Source: Pseudomonadota bacterium
GTDB taxonomy: Bacteria > Pseudomonadota > Gammaproteobacteria > Xanthomonadales > Xanthomonadaceae
Direction: 5' to 3'
Assembly: GCA_023453655.1 (NCBI GenBank)
Contig: JAEXTE010000354.1
Coordinates: forward strand, 1 to 8,071
DNA: 8,071 nucleotides
Position 1 is the stretch's first letter. Every line of letters begins with the position of its first letter. Of this stretch, positions 1 to 8,004 are shown one piece after another. The notes under the pieces were generated by a model. That model searched no databases. It saw only the letters and a list, made by a program, of their open reading frames with translations, and was not told the origin of the DNA. Position numbers and translations under genes: made by a program.

Positions 1-2
1 GA

Positions 3-188
3 CTGGCCCTGCTCGGGCTGTGGGCGGTGCGCCAGCAGCCTGCCAGCTACGCCGAGCTCGCCCACCTGGATCCGGCCATGCTCCTGACCACCTTCGTCCT
101 CGCCATCGTCGCCAGCCTGTTCGCCGGCGTGCTCCCGGCCTGGCGGGCGATGCAGGTCACCCCCGCGCTGCAGCTCAAGTCGCAGTAA
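3..188 (+). CDS. FtsX/MacB-type ABC transporter permease, C-terminal fragment
   Basis: This is the last 61 codons of a gene that begins left of the window; the reading frame is open from base 3 and ends at TAA 186-188. The visible part has a hydrophobic stretch (LLTTFVLAIVASLFAGVLPA) that is the last membrane helix of an FtsX-domain permease. It is followed by the typical cytoplasmic ending with WRAMQVTPALQLK, matching the family signature 'PAxRAxxxxPxxAL+'. In this family two such permeases, or a dimer of one, span the inner membrane and are driven by a separate or fused ATPase, often exporting peptides, antibiotics or lipids or acting mechanically on periplasmic partners. A second permease starts 24 bp downstream on the same strand, so the two probably form a heteromeric permease pair. 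The substrate cannot be told from this fragment. Confidence 0.85.
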   Translation: MALLGLWAVRQQPASYAELAHLDPAMLLTTFVLAIVASLFAGVLPAWRAMQVTPALQLKSQ

Positions 189-212
189 CGCCGCCGCATT
201 CCGGAGACAGCC

Positions 213-1445
213 ATGGAAATCCGTCCGATCCTCTCCACCCTGATGCGGCACAAGACCGCCGCCACCCTGATCGTGCTCGAGATCGCCCTGACCTGCGCGA
301 TCATCTGCAACGCGCTGTTCATGATCGGCGAGCGCATTACCTTCGTGAACGAGCCCAGCGGCCTGGCCGAGGACGAGCTGGTGCGCGTGCAGATCACCGG
401 CATCGGCAACGACGAGAATGCCGCCGCGCGGACCCGCACCGACCTCGCGGCGCTGCGCGGACTGCCCGGCGTGACCGACGCCACCGTGATGAACCAGGTG
501 CCCTTTACCAACTCGTCCTGGAACAGCGGCGTGCGCCTGAGCACCGAGCAGACCCAGTCGAATATGGTGGCGACGGTGTACATGGCCGACGACCGGTTCA
601 TGGACACGCTGGGGCTGCGCCTGGTGTCCGGGCGCTGGTTCCAGCCCGACGAGTTCCTGGAGTTCGAGGCGGTCGACCAGGCCGAAGGACCGGTGCGCAT
701 TCCCGGCGCGGTCATCACCCGCAAGATGGCCGAGCGCCTGTTCCCGGGCGAGGAGGCGGTGGGCAAGAGCTTCTACAGCTGGGGCGACGATCCGATCCGC
801 ATCGTCGGCGTGGTCGAGCACCTGGTGCGGCCCAGCCTGCAGGGCGGCCCGGAGGCCCGCGAGTACAGCATGGTGTTCCCGATCCGGCCGACCTACGCGG
901 TGGGCGGCAACTACGTGATCCGCACCGCGCCCGAGCGCCGCGCCGAAGTCCTCGCCGCGGCCACCGAGGCCCTGCGCAGCAGCGGCCCCCGGCGCATCGT
1001 GCTCGAGGAGAACACCAAGGACATGCAGGCCCTGCGCGCGGAGTTCTACCAGGCGCCGAAGGCGATGGCCTGGCTGCTGGGGATCGTCTGCCTCGGCCTG
1101 CTGTTCATCACCTCGCTGGGCATCATCGGCCTGGCCAGCTTCTGGGTGCAGCAGCGCACCAAGCAGATCGGCGTGCGGCGCGCACTGGGCGCGACCAAGG
1201 GCCAGATCCTGCGCTACTTCCAGACCGAGAACTTCCTGCTGGCCAGCATCGGCATCGTGCTCGGCATGCTCGCCGCCTACGGCATCAACCAGGTGCTGAT
1301 GAGCGAGTACGAACTGGCCCGCCTGCCGCTGTACTACCTGCCGCTGGGCGCACTGGCGCTGTGGCTGCTGGGCCAGATCTCGGTGCTGGGCCCCGCCCGC
1401 CGCGCGGCATCGGTGCCGCCGGCCATCGCCACCCGCAGCGTCTGA
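213..1445 (+). CDS. FtsX/MacB-type ABC transporter permease
   Basis: A 410-residue inner-membrane permease of the MacB/FtsX family. It has the usual layout: a cytoplasmic N-terminus, one helix at about residues 16-38, a large periplasmic MacB-like core domain (about 40-280), then three C-terminal helices (about 285-312, 340-362 and 373-394). The cytoplasmic loop after the second helix carries RRALGATKGQI (about 322-332), the typical coupling segment that contacts the ATPase. The ATG at 213 is preceded by GGAGA at 203-207, a good ribosome binding site. The protein contains no ATP-binding domain, so the ATPase must be a separate protein, probably encoded left of the window. It follows another permease fragment by 24 bp and precedes an exported small protein and a two-component system. 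This is a common arrangement for a regulated exporter, but the substrate is unknown. Confidence 0.93.
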   Translation: MEIRPILSTLMRHKTAATLIVLEIALTCAIICNALFMIGERITFVNEPSGLAEDELVRVQITGIGNDENAAARTRTDLAALRGLPGVTDATVMNQVPFTNSSWNSGVRLSTEQTQSNMVATVYMADDRFMDTLGLRLVSGRWFQPDEFLEFEAVDQAEGPVRIPGAVITRKMAERLFPGEEAVGKSFYSWGDDPIRIVGVVEHLVRPSLQGGPEAREYSMVFPIRPTYAVGGNYVIRTAPERRAEVLAAATEALRSSGPRRIVLEENTKDMQALRAEFYQAPKAMAWLLGIVCLGLLFITSLGIIGLASFWVQQRTKQIGVRRALGATKGQILRYFQTENFLLASIGIVLGMLAAYGINQVLMSEYELARLPLYYLPLGALALWLLGQISVLGPARRAASVPPAIATRSV

Positions 1446-1456
1446 GGAAGACGACA

Positions 1457-1963
1457 GTGGCGCCGCGATCCGTTCGACGCAGCCGGACCGCCGATGCGGC
1501 CCTGCTGCTGGCGGGACTCGGCCTCTCCGCCGACGCCGGCGCCGGCGGAGAGCCCGCCACCCTTTCTCTGAAGGCGACGATCGCGGCGCTGGACGCCGAA
1601 GTGTTCGACGCCTTCAACCGCTGCGCCGACCCGGCGCAGCTGGAGCGGCACGCGGATCACTTCGATCCCGCCGTCGAGTTCTACCACGACAATGGCGGGG
1701 TCACCTGGACCCGCGAGGCGATGCTCGACAACACCCGGCGCCATGCCTGCGGGCGCTACACGCGCCAACTGGTCGAGGGCAGCCTGCAGGTGCATCCGGT
1801 GGCGGGCTTCGGAGCGATCTCGCAGGGGCGGCACCGCTTCTGCGACAGCGCCGGCCGCGCCTGCGACGGCCTGGCGGACTTCACCATGGTGTGGCGGCTG
1901 CACGAGGGGCGCTGGAGCATCACCCGCGTACTCAGCTACGGCCACCGCGCCGCCGGCGACTGA
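1457..1963 (+). CDS. Probably exported NTF2-like (DUF4440/SnoaL-type) protein
   Basis: A 168-residue protein starting at GTG 1457, chosen because GAGGAAG (1444-1450) lies six bases upstream and the preceding gene ends only 11 bp before. Earlier codons in this frame run inside the permease gene and are not real. The N-terminus (residues 1-27) has several arginines followed by a short hydrophobic stretch (ALLLAGLGLSA) and an ADA|G-like cleavage site. It is therefore probably a Sec signal peptide, though a short one. The rest (about 38-165) fits an NTF2-like cone fold: a leading helix, then FYHDNGG, TRR and ADFTMVWRL, ending in a W-S-I-T-R-V-L-S-Y strand. Such domains are either enzymes or ligand-binding pockets; no specific activity can be assigned. 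Four cysteines (C56, C98, C129, C136) could form disulfides if it is periplasmic. Its place inside a transporter/two-component operon suggests an accessory role, which is inference. Confidence 0.8.
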   Translation: MAPRSVRRSRTADAALLLAGLGLSADAGAGGEPATLSLKATIAALDAEVFDAFNRCADPAQLERHADHFDPAVEFYHDNGGVTWTREAMLDNTRRHACGRYTRQLVEGSLQVHPVAGFGAISQGRHRFCDSAGRACDGLADFTMVWRLHEGRWSITRVLSYGHRAAGD

Positions 1964-1970
1964 ACGTCGC

Positions 1971-1976
1971 TAGGAT
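1971..1976 (+). promoter_or_regulatory. Weak -10-like hexamer before the response regulator
   Basis: TAGGAT lies 26 bp upstream of the regulator ATG at 2003, in the 39-bp gap after the NTF2-like gene. It matches the most conserved -10 positions (TAnnnT). No convincing -35 is found at 16-18 bp upstream (the region is all G/C). The regulator start has no clear Shine-Dalgarno sequence (CCCCTCCCGCC just before ATG), so a short-leader transcript from here is conceivable. This is weak support. Confidence 0.2.
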
Positions 1977-2002
1977 ACGCACTGGTCCGCACCCCTCCCG
2001 CC

Positions 2003-3343
<1,341 letters not shown>

Positions 3344-3344
3344 C

Positions 3345-4661
3345 ATGCGCATCCTCCGCGTCCTGCCGCTGGCGATCCGCATGGTGGCGCTGGTGGTGCT
3401 GGCGGTCGCCTCCGCCGCCGCACTTACCGCGCTGCTGTCGACCTGGGTGCCGGCGTGGCTGGCCGCCGTGGCGGCAACGCTGGCCAGCGGCGGGTTCATG
3501 GGCATCGTGGTCTGGCGTACCTTCGTGCCGCTGCGGGCGCTGATCCGCGCGCTGACCGGCACGGTGGCCGGCTACCGCGACGGCGATTTCAGCTTCGGCA
3601 TCACCTGGGACCGCTACGGCGACCTGATCGAACTGGTCAACGCGCACAACGAACTCGGCCAGGCGCTGCGCGAGCAGCGCCTGTCGCTGGTGCAGCGCGA
3701 ACTGCTGCTCGACACGATGGTGCAGAACACGCCGGTGTCGATGCTGCTGCTCGACCCGGGCCAGCGCGTGGTGCTGGCCAACATCGCCGCACGCCGCACC
3801 TTGGGCGACGGCCGCAAGCTCGAGGGGCGCTCGCTCGACGAGCTGCTGCATGACGCGCCGCCGGCGGTGGGCGAGGCCTTCGCCCGCGGCGGCGACGGCA
3901 TGTTCACCGTCGGCGACGAGGAGCACGAGGACATCTACCATCTGGCGCGGCGCATGTTCCGCCTCAACGGCCGCCAGCACGAACTGATCCTGCTGCGGCA
4001 GATGACCGCCGAGCTGCGCCGCCAGGAAGTGCATACCTGGAAGAAGGTGATCCGGGTGATCAGCCACGAGCTCAACAATTCGCTGGCGCCGATCGCCTCG
4101 CTGGCCCATTCCGGCGCCGAGCTGTTGCGCCGCGGCCAGCACGAGAAGCTGCCGCTGGCCCTGGCCACCATCGAGGAGCGCGCGCGCCACCTGGAAGGCT
4201 TCCTGCGCGACTACGCGCGCTTCGCCAAGCTGCCGACGCCGCGCGGCGAGCCGGTGCCGTTGGCCGGGTTCGTGGAGAAACTGCGCAGCCAGGTGGAGTT
4301 CGCGATCGAGGGCGTGGTGCCCGACGAGGTGGTGCGATTCGATCCCGCCCAGGTGGAACAGGCGCTGCTGAACCTGCTCAAGAACGCGCACGAGTCCGGC
4401 TCGCCGCACGAGGCGGTGTCGATGTCCGTGCGCCGGATCGGCGAAGGCTGGCGCATCGACGTGCTCGACCGCGGCAGCGGGATGAACGAAGCCGTCCTGG
4501 CCAATGCGCTGCTGCCGTTCTACTCGACCAAGCGCAGCGGCACCGGCCTGGGACTGGCGCTGGCGCGCGAGATCGCCGAGGCCCACGGCGGCCGCATCGC
4601 GTTGCTCAACCGCAACGGCGGCGGCCTGTGCGTGTCGCTGGTACTGCCCGGCCAAACGTAA
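3345..4661 (+). CDS. Sensor histidine kinase (2 TM, HAMP, PAS; NtrY-like)
   Basis: A 438-residue membrane histidine kinase, partner of the preceding NtrC-type regulator. Two hydrophobic helices (about 9-31 and 37-57) are separated by only about five residues (STWVP), so there is practically no periplasmic sensor domain. A HAMP-like linker (about 58-115) and a PAS domain (about 117-220, NTPVSMLLLD) follow. Then come the dimerisation/phosphotransfer helix with H241 in SHELNNSLAPI, and the ATP-binding domain with N-box NLLKNAHES (343-351), G1 DRGSGM (375-380), an F-box-like PFYSTK and G2 GTGLGL (399-404). All catalytic motifs are intact. ATG 3345 is one base after the regulator stop; there is no strong Shine-Dalgarno, so translation is probably coupled. 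The frame stays open upstream to 3108, but that part overlaps the regulator and is not kinase-like. The signal is unknown; sensing through the membrane, the PAS domain or the adjacent permeases is plausible. Confidence 0.94.
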   Translation: MRILRVLPLAIRMVALVVLAVASAAALTALLSTWVPAWLAAVAATLASGGFMGIVVWRTFVPLRALIRALTGTVAGYRDGDFSFGITWDRYGDLIELVNAHNELGQALREQRLSLVQRELLLDTMVQNTPVSMLLLDPGQRVVLANIAARRTLGDGRKLEGRSLDELLHDAPPAVGEAFARGGDGMFTVGDEEHEDIYHLARRMFRLNGRQHELILLRQMTAELRRQEVHTWKKVIRVISHELNNSLAPIASLAHSGAELLRRGQHEKLPLALATIEERARHLEGFLRDYARFAKLPTPRGEPVPLAGFVEKLRSQVEFAIEGVVPDEVVRFDPAQVEQALLNLLKNAHESGSPHEAVSMSVRRIGEGWRIDVLDRGSGMNEAVLANALLPFYSTKRSGTGLGLALAREIAEAHGGRIALLNRNGGGLCVSLVLPGQT

Positions 4662-4675
4662 CCATCAGCCGCATG

Positions 4676-4726
4676 CGGGAAGAACGCGTCCGCACGCGCG
4701 AGAAACTGACGGCCGCGCACTGTTGC
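4676..4726. repeat. Imperfect direct repeat, copy 1
   Basis: The first of two ~51-bp imperfect repeats in the convergent gap between the kinase and glmU. The core of 19 identical bases lies at 4683-4701, begins AACGCGTCCGCACG and recurs exactly 85 bp downstream. It holds a perfect 5-bp hairpin, CGCGT (4685-4689) with ACGCG (4694-4698) around the loop CCGC. CGGGA at 4676 and CTGTTGC at 4720 are also shared with copy 2. A 10-bp palindrome CCGCATGCGG (4669-4678) overlaps its left edge. It may be an REP-like intergenic element; there is no T-tract typical of an intrinsic terminator. Confidence 0.75.
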
Positions 4727-4760
4727 ATCTGTCGTGCCACAACGCGGATGCTTGCCCCTT

Positions 4761-4812
4761 CGGGACAAACGCGTCCGCACGCGCGACAGAACCTGCCGCC
4801 GCACGCTGTTGC
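4761..4812. repeat. Imperfect direct repeat, copy 2, abutting glmU stop
   Basis: The second copy of the repeat, with the same 19-base core at 4768-4786 and the same hairpin (CGCGT 4770-4774, loop CCGC, ACGCG 4779-4783). It ends within three bases of the glmU stop codon (complement of 4815-4817). Read on the - strand the junction is TGTAGGAGCAACAGC. TGTAGGAGC is reminiscent of the edge of dispersed intergenic repeats I know from Xanthomonadaceae and pseudomonads, which supports an REP-like origin. A further weak hairpin (TTGCCCC...GGGACAA, 4752-4768) sits between the copies. Confidence 0.75.
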
Positions 4813-4814
4813 TC

Positions 4815-6182
4815 CTACACCTTCTTCTGCGGCCGCTCCCACCCCTCAATCGTCACCTGCCGCGCACGCGCGACGGTGAGCTTGCCTGGCGCCGCGTCCA
4901 TGCCGATCACCGAACCCGCGCCGATGGTCGCGCCCGCGCCGATCGCGACCGGAGCCACCAGCGCCGCATTGGAGCCGATGAATGCGCCATCTCCGATGGT
5001 GGTGGTCGACTTGTTCGCACCGTCGTAGTTGCAGGTGATGGTGCCCGCGCCGATGTTCACCTTCGCGCCGACCACGGCGTCGCCCAGGTAGGTGAGGTGG
5101 TTGGCCTTGCTGCCTTCGCCCAGGCGCGCGTTCTTGGTTTCGACGAAGTTGCCCACGTGCACGCCATCGGCCAGCACCGTGCCCGGGCGCAGGCGCGCGA
5201 AGGGGCCGATGATCGCCGCGCCTTCGGTGCGCGCCCCTTCCAGGTCGCAGTGCGCGCGCACCTCCGTGCCCGCGGCCAGCACCACGTCGCGCAGCCGCGT
5301 GAACGGACCCACGCGCACGCCGTCACCGAGTTCCACGCGCCCTTCGAGCACCACGTCCACGTCGATCTCGACATCGCGTCCGACGACGACCTCTCCGCGG
5401 ATGTCGATGCGCGCCGGGTCGGCCAGCCGCGCACCCTGCAGGCACAGCGCACGCGCCGCGCGCTGCTGGTAGGCGCGCTCGAGCTGGGCCAGCTGCCAGG
5501 GATCGTTGGCACCTTCGGTCTCGCGCGCGTCCTCGACCACCACCAGCTCGGCGGCGGTGAAGTCCGCGGCGGCCATCCCGGCCACGTCGGTCAGGTAGTA
5601 CTCGCCCTGCGCGTTGTCGTTGGACAGGCGCGACAGCCAGCCCTTCAAGGCCGTGGCGTCGGCGGCGATCACGCCGGTGTTGACCAGGCGGATGGCGCGC
5701 TGTTCGTCGCTGGCGTCCTTCTCCTCCACCACGCCGGCCACGTTGCCCTGCGCGTCGCGCAGGATGCGGCCGTAGCCGGTCGGGTCGTCGAGCTGGGTGG
5801 CAAGCAAGGCCAGCCGGCCGCCGGCCGCGAGCAGCCGCTGCAGCGTGCCGGCGGTGAACAGCGGCGCGTCGCCGTACATCACCAGCACGCGCGCATCGTC
5901 CGGTACGCCCGGCATCGCCTGCTGCACCGCGTGGCCGGTGCCGAGCTGGCGCGCCTGTTCGGCCCAGTGCAGGTCGTCCTGGTCGGCGAACGCGGCCCGC
6001 ACCTGGTCGCCGTTGTGGCCGTAGACCACGTGGATGCCCGCGGGACCCAGCGCACGCGCGGTGGCGACCACATGCGCGAGCATGGGCCGGCCCGCCACCT
6101 TCTGCAGGACCTTGGGCAGCGAGGACTTCATGCGCTTGCCCTCGCCGGCGGCGAGGATGACGACGTGCAGGGGATGGCTCAT
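4815..6182 (-). CDS. glmU: Bifunctional UDP-GlcNAc pyrophosphorylase / GlcN-1-P acetyltransferase
   Basis: A 455-residue cytoplasmic enzyme. It acetylates glucosamine-1-phosphate with acetyl-CoA and then couples the product to UTP, giving UDP-GlcNAc for peptidoglycan and LPS. The N-terminal uridyltransferase domain (about 1-228) has [17 protein letters not shown] (10-26), GTGHA (81-85), YGDAPL with metal ligand D105, and the second metal ligand N226. The C-terminal part (about 250-455) is a left-handed beta-helix of hexapeptide repeats. It carries [11 protein letters not shown], the catalytic H362 in NHLTYLGD (E. coli H363) and [13 protein letters not shown]. Length and residue numbering match the family almost exactly. 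The ATG at 6182 was chosen because the conserved domain starts there and GGAAG lies four bases upstream; the frame extends further but without family similarity. The gene stands alone, divergent from a GtrA-family gene rather than next to ATP-synthase genes. Confidence 0.98.
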   Translation of the reverse strand: MSHPLHVVILAAGEGKRMKSSLPKVLQKVAGRPMLAHVVATARALGPAGIHVVYGHNGDQVRAAFADQDDLHWAEQARQLGTGHAVQQAMPGVPDDARVLVMYGDAPLFTAGTLQRLLAAGGRLALLATQLDDPTGYGRILRDAQGNVAGVVEEKDASDEQRAIRLVNTGVIAADATALKGWLSRLSNDNAQGEYYLTDVAGMAAADFTAAELVVVEDARETEGANDPWQLAQLERAYQQRAARALCLQGARLADPARIDIRGEVVVGRDVEIDVDVVLEGRVELGDGVRVGPFTRLRDVVLAAGTEVRAHCDLEGARTEGAAIIGPFARLRPGTVLADGVHVGNFVETKNARLGEGSKANHLTYLGDAVVGAKVNIGAGTITCNYDGANKSTTTIGDGAFIGSNAALVAPVAIGAGATIGAGSVIGMDAAPGKLTVARARQVTIEGWERPQKKV

Positions 6183-6208
6183 GCGGCTTCCACGGGTGGC
6201 AGACCCGA

Positions 6209-6214
6209 ATTCTA
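6209..6214 (-). promoter_or_regulatory. Candidate -10 box for glmU
   Basis: On the - strand TAGAAT (5 of 6 to TATAAT) lies 26 bp upstream of the glmU ATG. It is the only AT-rich hexamer in this GC-rich divergent region (6183-6353). No good -35 was found at 16-18 bp. For the opposite gene, TACCCT at 6298-6303 is an even weaker candidate about 50 bp before its ATG. No further gene or clear operator is seen in the 171-bp gap. Confidence 0.3.
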
Positions 6215-6353
6215 AGTCGATCCCATGCAGTACGCGGAAACGGGCCAGGCCCGGACCCATGGCGCAAGGCCGGATGTTCCCTTAACCCGGATGGCGCTAC
6301 CCTTTGCGGGCCATGACCGCACGCAGCCCCATCCCGCCGCAGGAGCGCAGCCG

Positions 6354-6737
6354 ATGAGCCTGCGCCGCCAGGGCGGCCACTATCTTGCGATCGGCGGCCT
6401 GCAGTACCTGGTCGACTGGGGCGTGACGGTCTGGCTGTCGCACCTGGGCATGCTGATCGAGCCGGCCAACATCACCGGCCGCGTGAGCGGCGCCCTGCTC
6501 GGCTACTGGCTCAACGGCAAGTTCACCTTCGCCGGCGACGACACGGCGATGGGGCGGGTGCAGTTCCAGCGCTTCGCGGTGATGTGGCTGTGCACCACGG
6601 CCATCAGCACCTTCGCCATGGGCGCGGTCGACGACGTGCTGGGGCTGAAATGGGCCTGGCTGGCCAAGCCGGCAGTGGAGGTCGCGCTGGGCCTGCTCGG
6701 CTTCCTGGTGTCGCGGCACTGGATCTACCGGCGCTGA
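6354..6737 (+). CDS. GtrA-family small membrane protein
   Basis: A 127-residue inner-membrane protein with four predicted helices of the GtrA/DPMS-like family. Members are thought to flip or carry lipid-linked sugars (for example undecaprenyl-phosphate-glucose) used in O-antigen, teichoic acid or arabinogalactan decoration; the substrate here is unknown. Visible family traits are the first helix starting at HYLAIGGLQYLVDW, ANITGRVSGALLGYWLNGKFTF around the second helix, a third helix (FAVMWLCTTAISTFAMG), and the last helix ending in GFLVSRHWIYRR, the typical GtrA C-terminus. ATG 6354 was chosen because AGGAG (6341-6345) precedes it by eight bases and similarity begins there; an upstream in-frame ATG at 6225 would add 43 uncharacteristic residues. 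GtrA proteins usually sit by a glycosyltransferase, but none is seen nearby. It converges with the peptidase gene with a 15-bp gap. Confidence 0.9.
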   Translation: MSLRRQGGHYLAIGGLQYLVDWGVTVWLSHLGMLIEPANITGRVSGALLGYWLNGKFTFAGDDTAMGRVQFQRFAVMWLCTTAISTFAMGAVDDVLGLKWAWLAKPAVEVALGLLGFLVSRHWIYRR

Positions 6738-6747
6738 GCCGACCGGG

Positions 6748-6763
6748 CGCCGCTACCGCGGCG
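6748..6763. terminator. Hairpin between convergent genes, possible bidirectional terminator
   Basis: CGCCGC (6748-6753) and GCGGCG (6758-6763) form a perfect 6-bp stem around the loop TACC, just after the GtrA-family stop and overlapping the stop codon of the convergent peptidase gene. There is no T-tract on either strand, so its role as a terminator is uncertain. Confidence 0.35.
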
Positions 6764-7916
6764 ACGCGGCATCTTGGCCCTCGCGACGCAGCAGCGGCAG
6801 CGCGCGCTCCAGCGGCAGGGCCTGCACCGCACCGCGATGGCCGTCCATGTCGCGCGCCCGGAACAGCGAATTGACGATGGCCTCCTCCGTGGCCTCGGCC
6901 ACCGCGTCGAACAGCGGCGTCATCGCGTCGTTGGGCAACACCTCCCCACCCGCGCCATCGCCGGCGCGGCTGCCACGCAGGCCCGGCGCGGTGGAGAAGG
7001 CGATCACGTAGTCGCCCGAACCGTTGCTCATCGACGAGCCTGTGCGGCCCAGGCCCAGCAGCGCCCGCGTGCCCAGGCGCCGGAGCAGGCGCGCATCGAG
7101 CGGGGCGTCGGTGGCGACCACGATCATGATGCTGCCGTCCCCGCTGGCCGGAGGCGCCTCGCGCGCTGCGACGGGCTGCGGCCGCAGGCCATCCAGGGCG
7201 ACCCCACCGATCGTCAGCCGGCCGCCGTAGTTGCTCTGCACCAGCACGCCCACGGTGTAGCTGCCCCGGGCCGGATCGAGCCGGCGCGAACTGGTGCCGA
7301 TCCCGCCCTTCCAGCCGAACGCGACCGTGCCGGTGCCGGCCCCGACGGCGCCCTCCTCGACGTTGTGGACCGACGCGGTCTCCAGCGCCTGGCGCACGTG
7401 CTCCGGCCGCAGCGGGCGGGCACGGATATCGTTGAGGTAGCCGTCGTTGGTTTCGCCCACCACCGGGTTCAGCGAGCGCACCTGCTCCATTCCGGGCCGC
7501 GCCAGCTGCCAGTCCACCAGCGCATCGGCCGCGCGCCAGACGCCCAGCGTGCCGGTGAGCAGGATCGGCGTTTCCAGTTCGCCGAGTTCGTCGACCTGGG
7601 TCATCCCGAGCAGCTTGCCGTAGCCGTTGCCGACCACGATCGCCGCCGGCACGCGCTCGCGATACAGGTCGCCCGGGTGCGGCACGATCGCGGTAACGCC
7701 CGTGCGGATGCGGTCGCCTTCGATCACCGTGGCATGGCCCACTGCCACGCCGGCGACGTCGACGATGGCGTTGCGCGGGCCGGGCGCCAGCACGCCGATG
7801 GTCACGCCCGCTTCGCGGGCGCGCGGACGTTCGTCGGTGCCGCCTGCGGATGCCGATGCGGTGGTTGCCAGCATCGCGGCGAGCAGCGGGGTCCGAAGCC
7901 AGTGGGTGGTTGCCAT
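6753..7916 (-). CDS. Exported P1-family (DmpA/BapA-type) self-processing aminopeptidase
   Basis: A 387-residue N-terminal-nucleophile peptidase of the DmpA/BapA family (formerly S58). Family members cut themselves into two subunits, and the freed N-terminal serine acts as nucleophile to release N-terminal D-, L- or beta-amino acids from short peptides or amides. The cleavage motif is GDGSIMIV, with the predicted cut between G261 and S262. Other family motifs are NAIVDVAGVAVGH (49-61), GNGYGKLLG (96-104), NPVVGETNDG (150-159), oxyanion-type N229 in QSNYGG, and GLGRTGSSMSNGSGDY (288-303). A signal peptide (about 1-24, LLAAMLATTASASA) points to the periplasm. The ATG at 7916 was chosen because GGGAG lies five bases upstream; an in-frame ATG 51 bases earlier lacks this. 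The exact substrate cannot be told from sequence. A poor -10-like CACAAT lies 29 bp upstream of the start. Confidence 0.94.
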   Translation of the reverse strand: MATTHWLRTPLLAAMLATTASASAGGTDERPRAREAGVTIGVLAPGPRNAIVDVAGVAVGHATVIEGDRIRTGVTAIVPHPGDLYRERVPAAIVVGNGYGKLLGMTQVDELGELETPILLTGTLGVWRAADALVDWQLARPGMEQVRSLNPVVGETNDGYLNDIRARPLRPEHVRQALETASVHNVEEGAVGAGTGTVAFGWKGGIGTSSRRLDPARGSYTVGVLVQSNYGGRLTIGGVALDGLRPQPVAAREAPPASGDGSIMIVVATDAPLDARLLRRLGTRALLGLGRTGSSMSNGSGDYVIAFSTAPGLRGSRAGDGAGGEVLPNDAMTPLFDAVAEATEEAIVNSLFRARDMDGHRGAVQALPLERALPLLRREGQDAASPR

Positions 7917-8004
7917 GCGCGCTCCCGGGAACATCGTCGGCGGGCATTGTGTCGCAGGTGCCCGCACGGTGCCTTCAGCGGGGCGGCACAGCCTCGCCTC
8001 GCCG

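Noticed and set aside
20..1456. Long open frame on the + strand upstream of the NTF2-like gene, in frame with it
   Set aside because: It overlaps the two permease genes in another frame and its translation is low-complexity R/A/P/G-rich, as expected from a GC-rich shadow. Only the part from GTG 1457 has a ribosome binding site and protein-like composition.
4752..4768. TTGCCCCTTCGGGACAA hairpin as a terminator for the kinase or glmU
   Set aside because: The stem is short with an internal mismatch and no T-tract follows on either strand.
4676..4812. CRISPR-like array
   Set aside because: There are only two imperfect copies, no regular spacer pattern and no cas genes nearby.
4734..6215. 493-codon open frame antisense to glmU
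   Set aside because: It has no domain, and the opposite strand encodes an almost residue-for-residue canonical GlmU.
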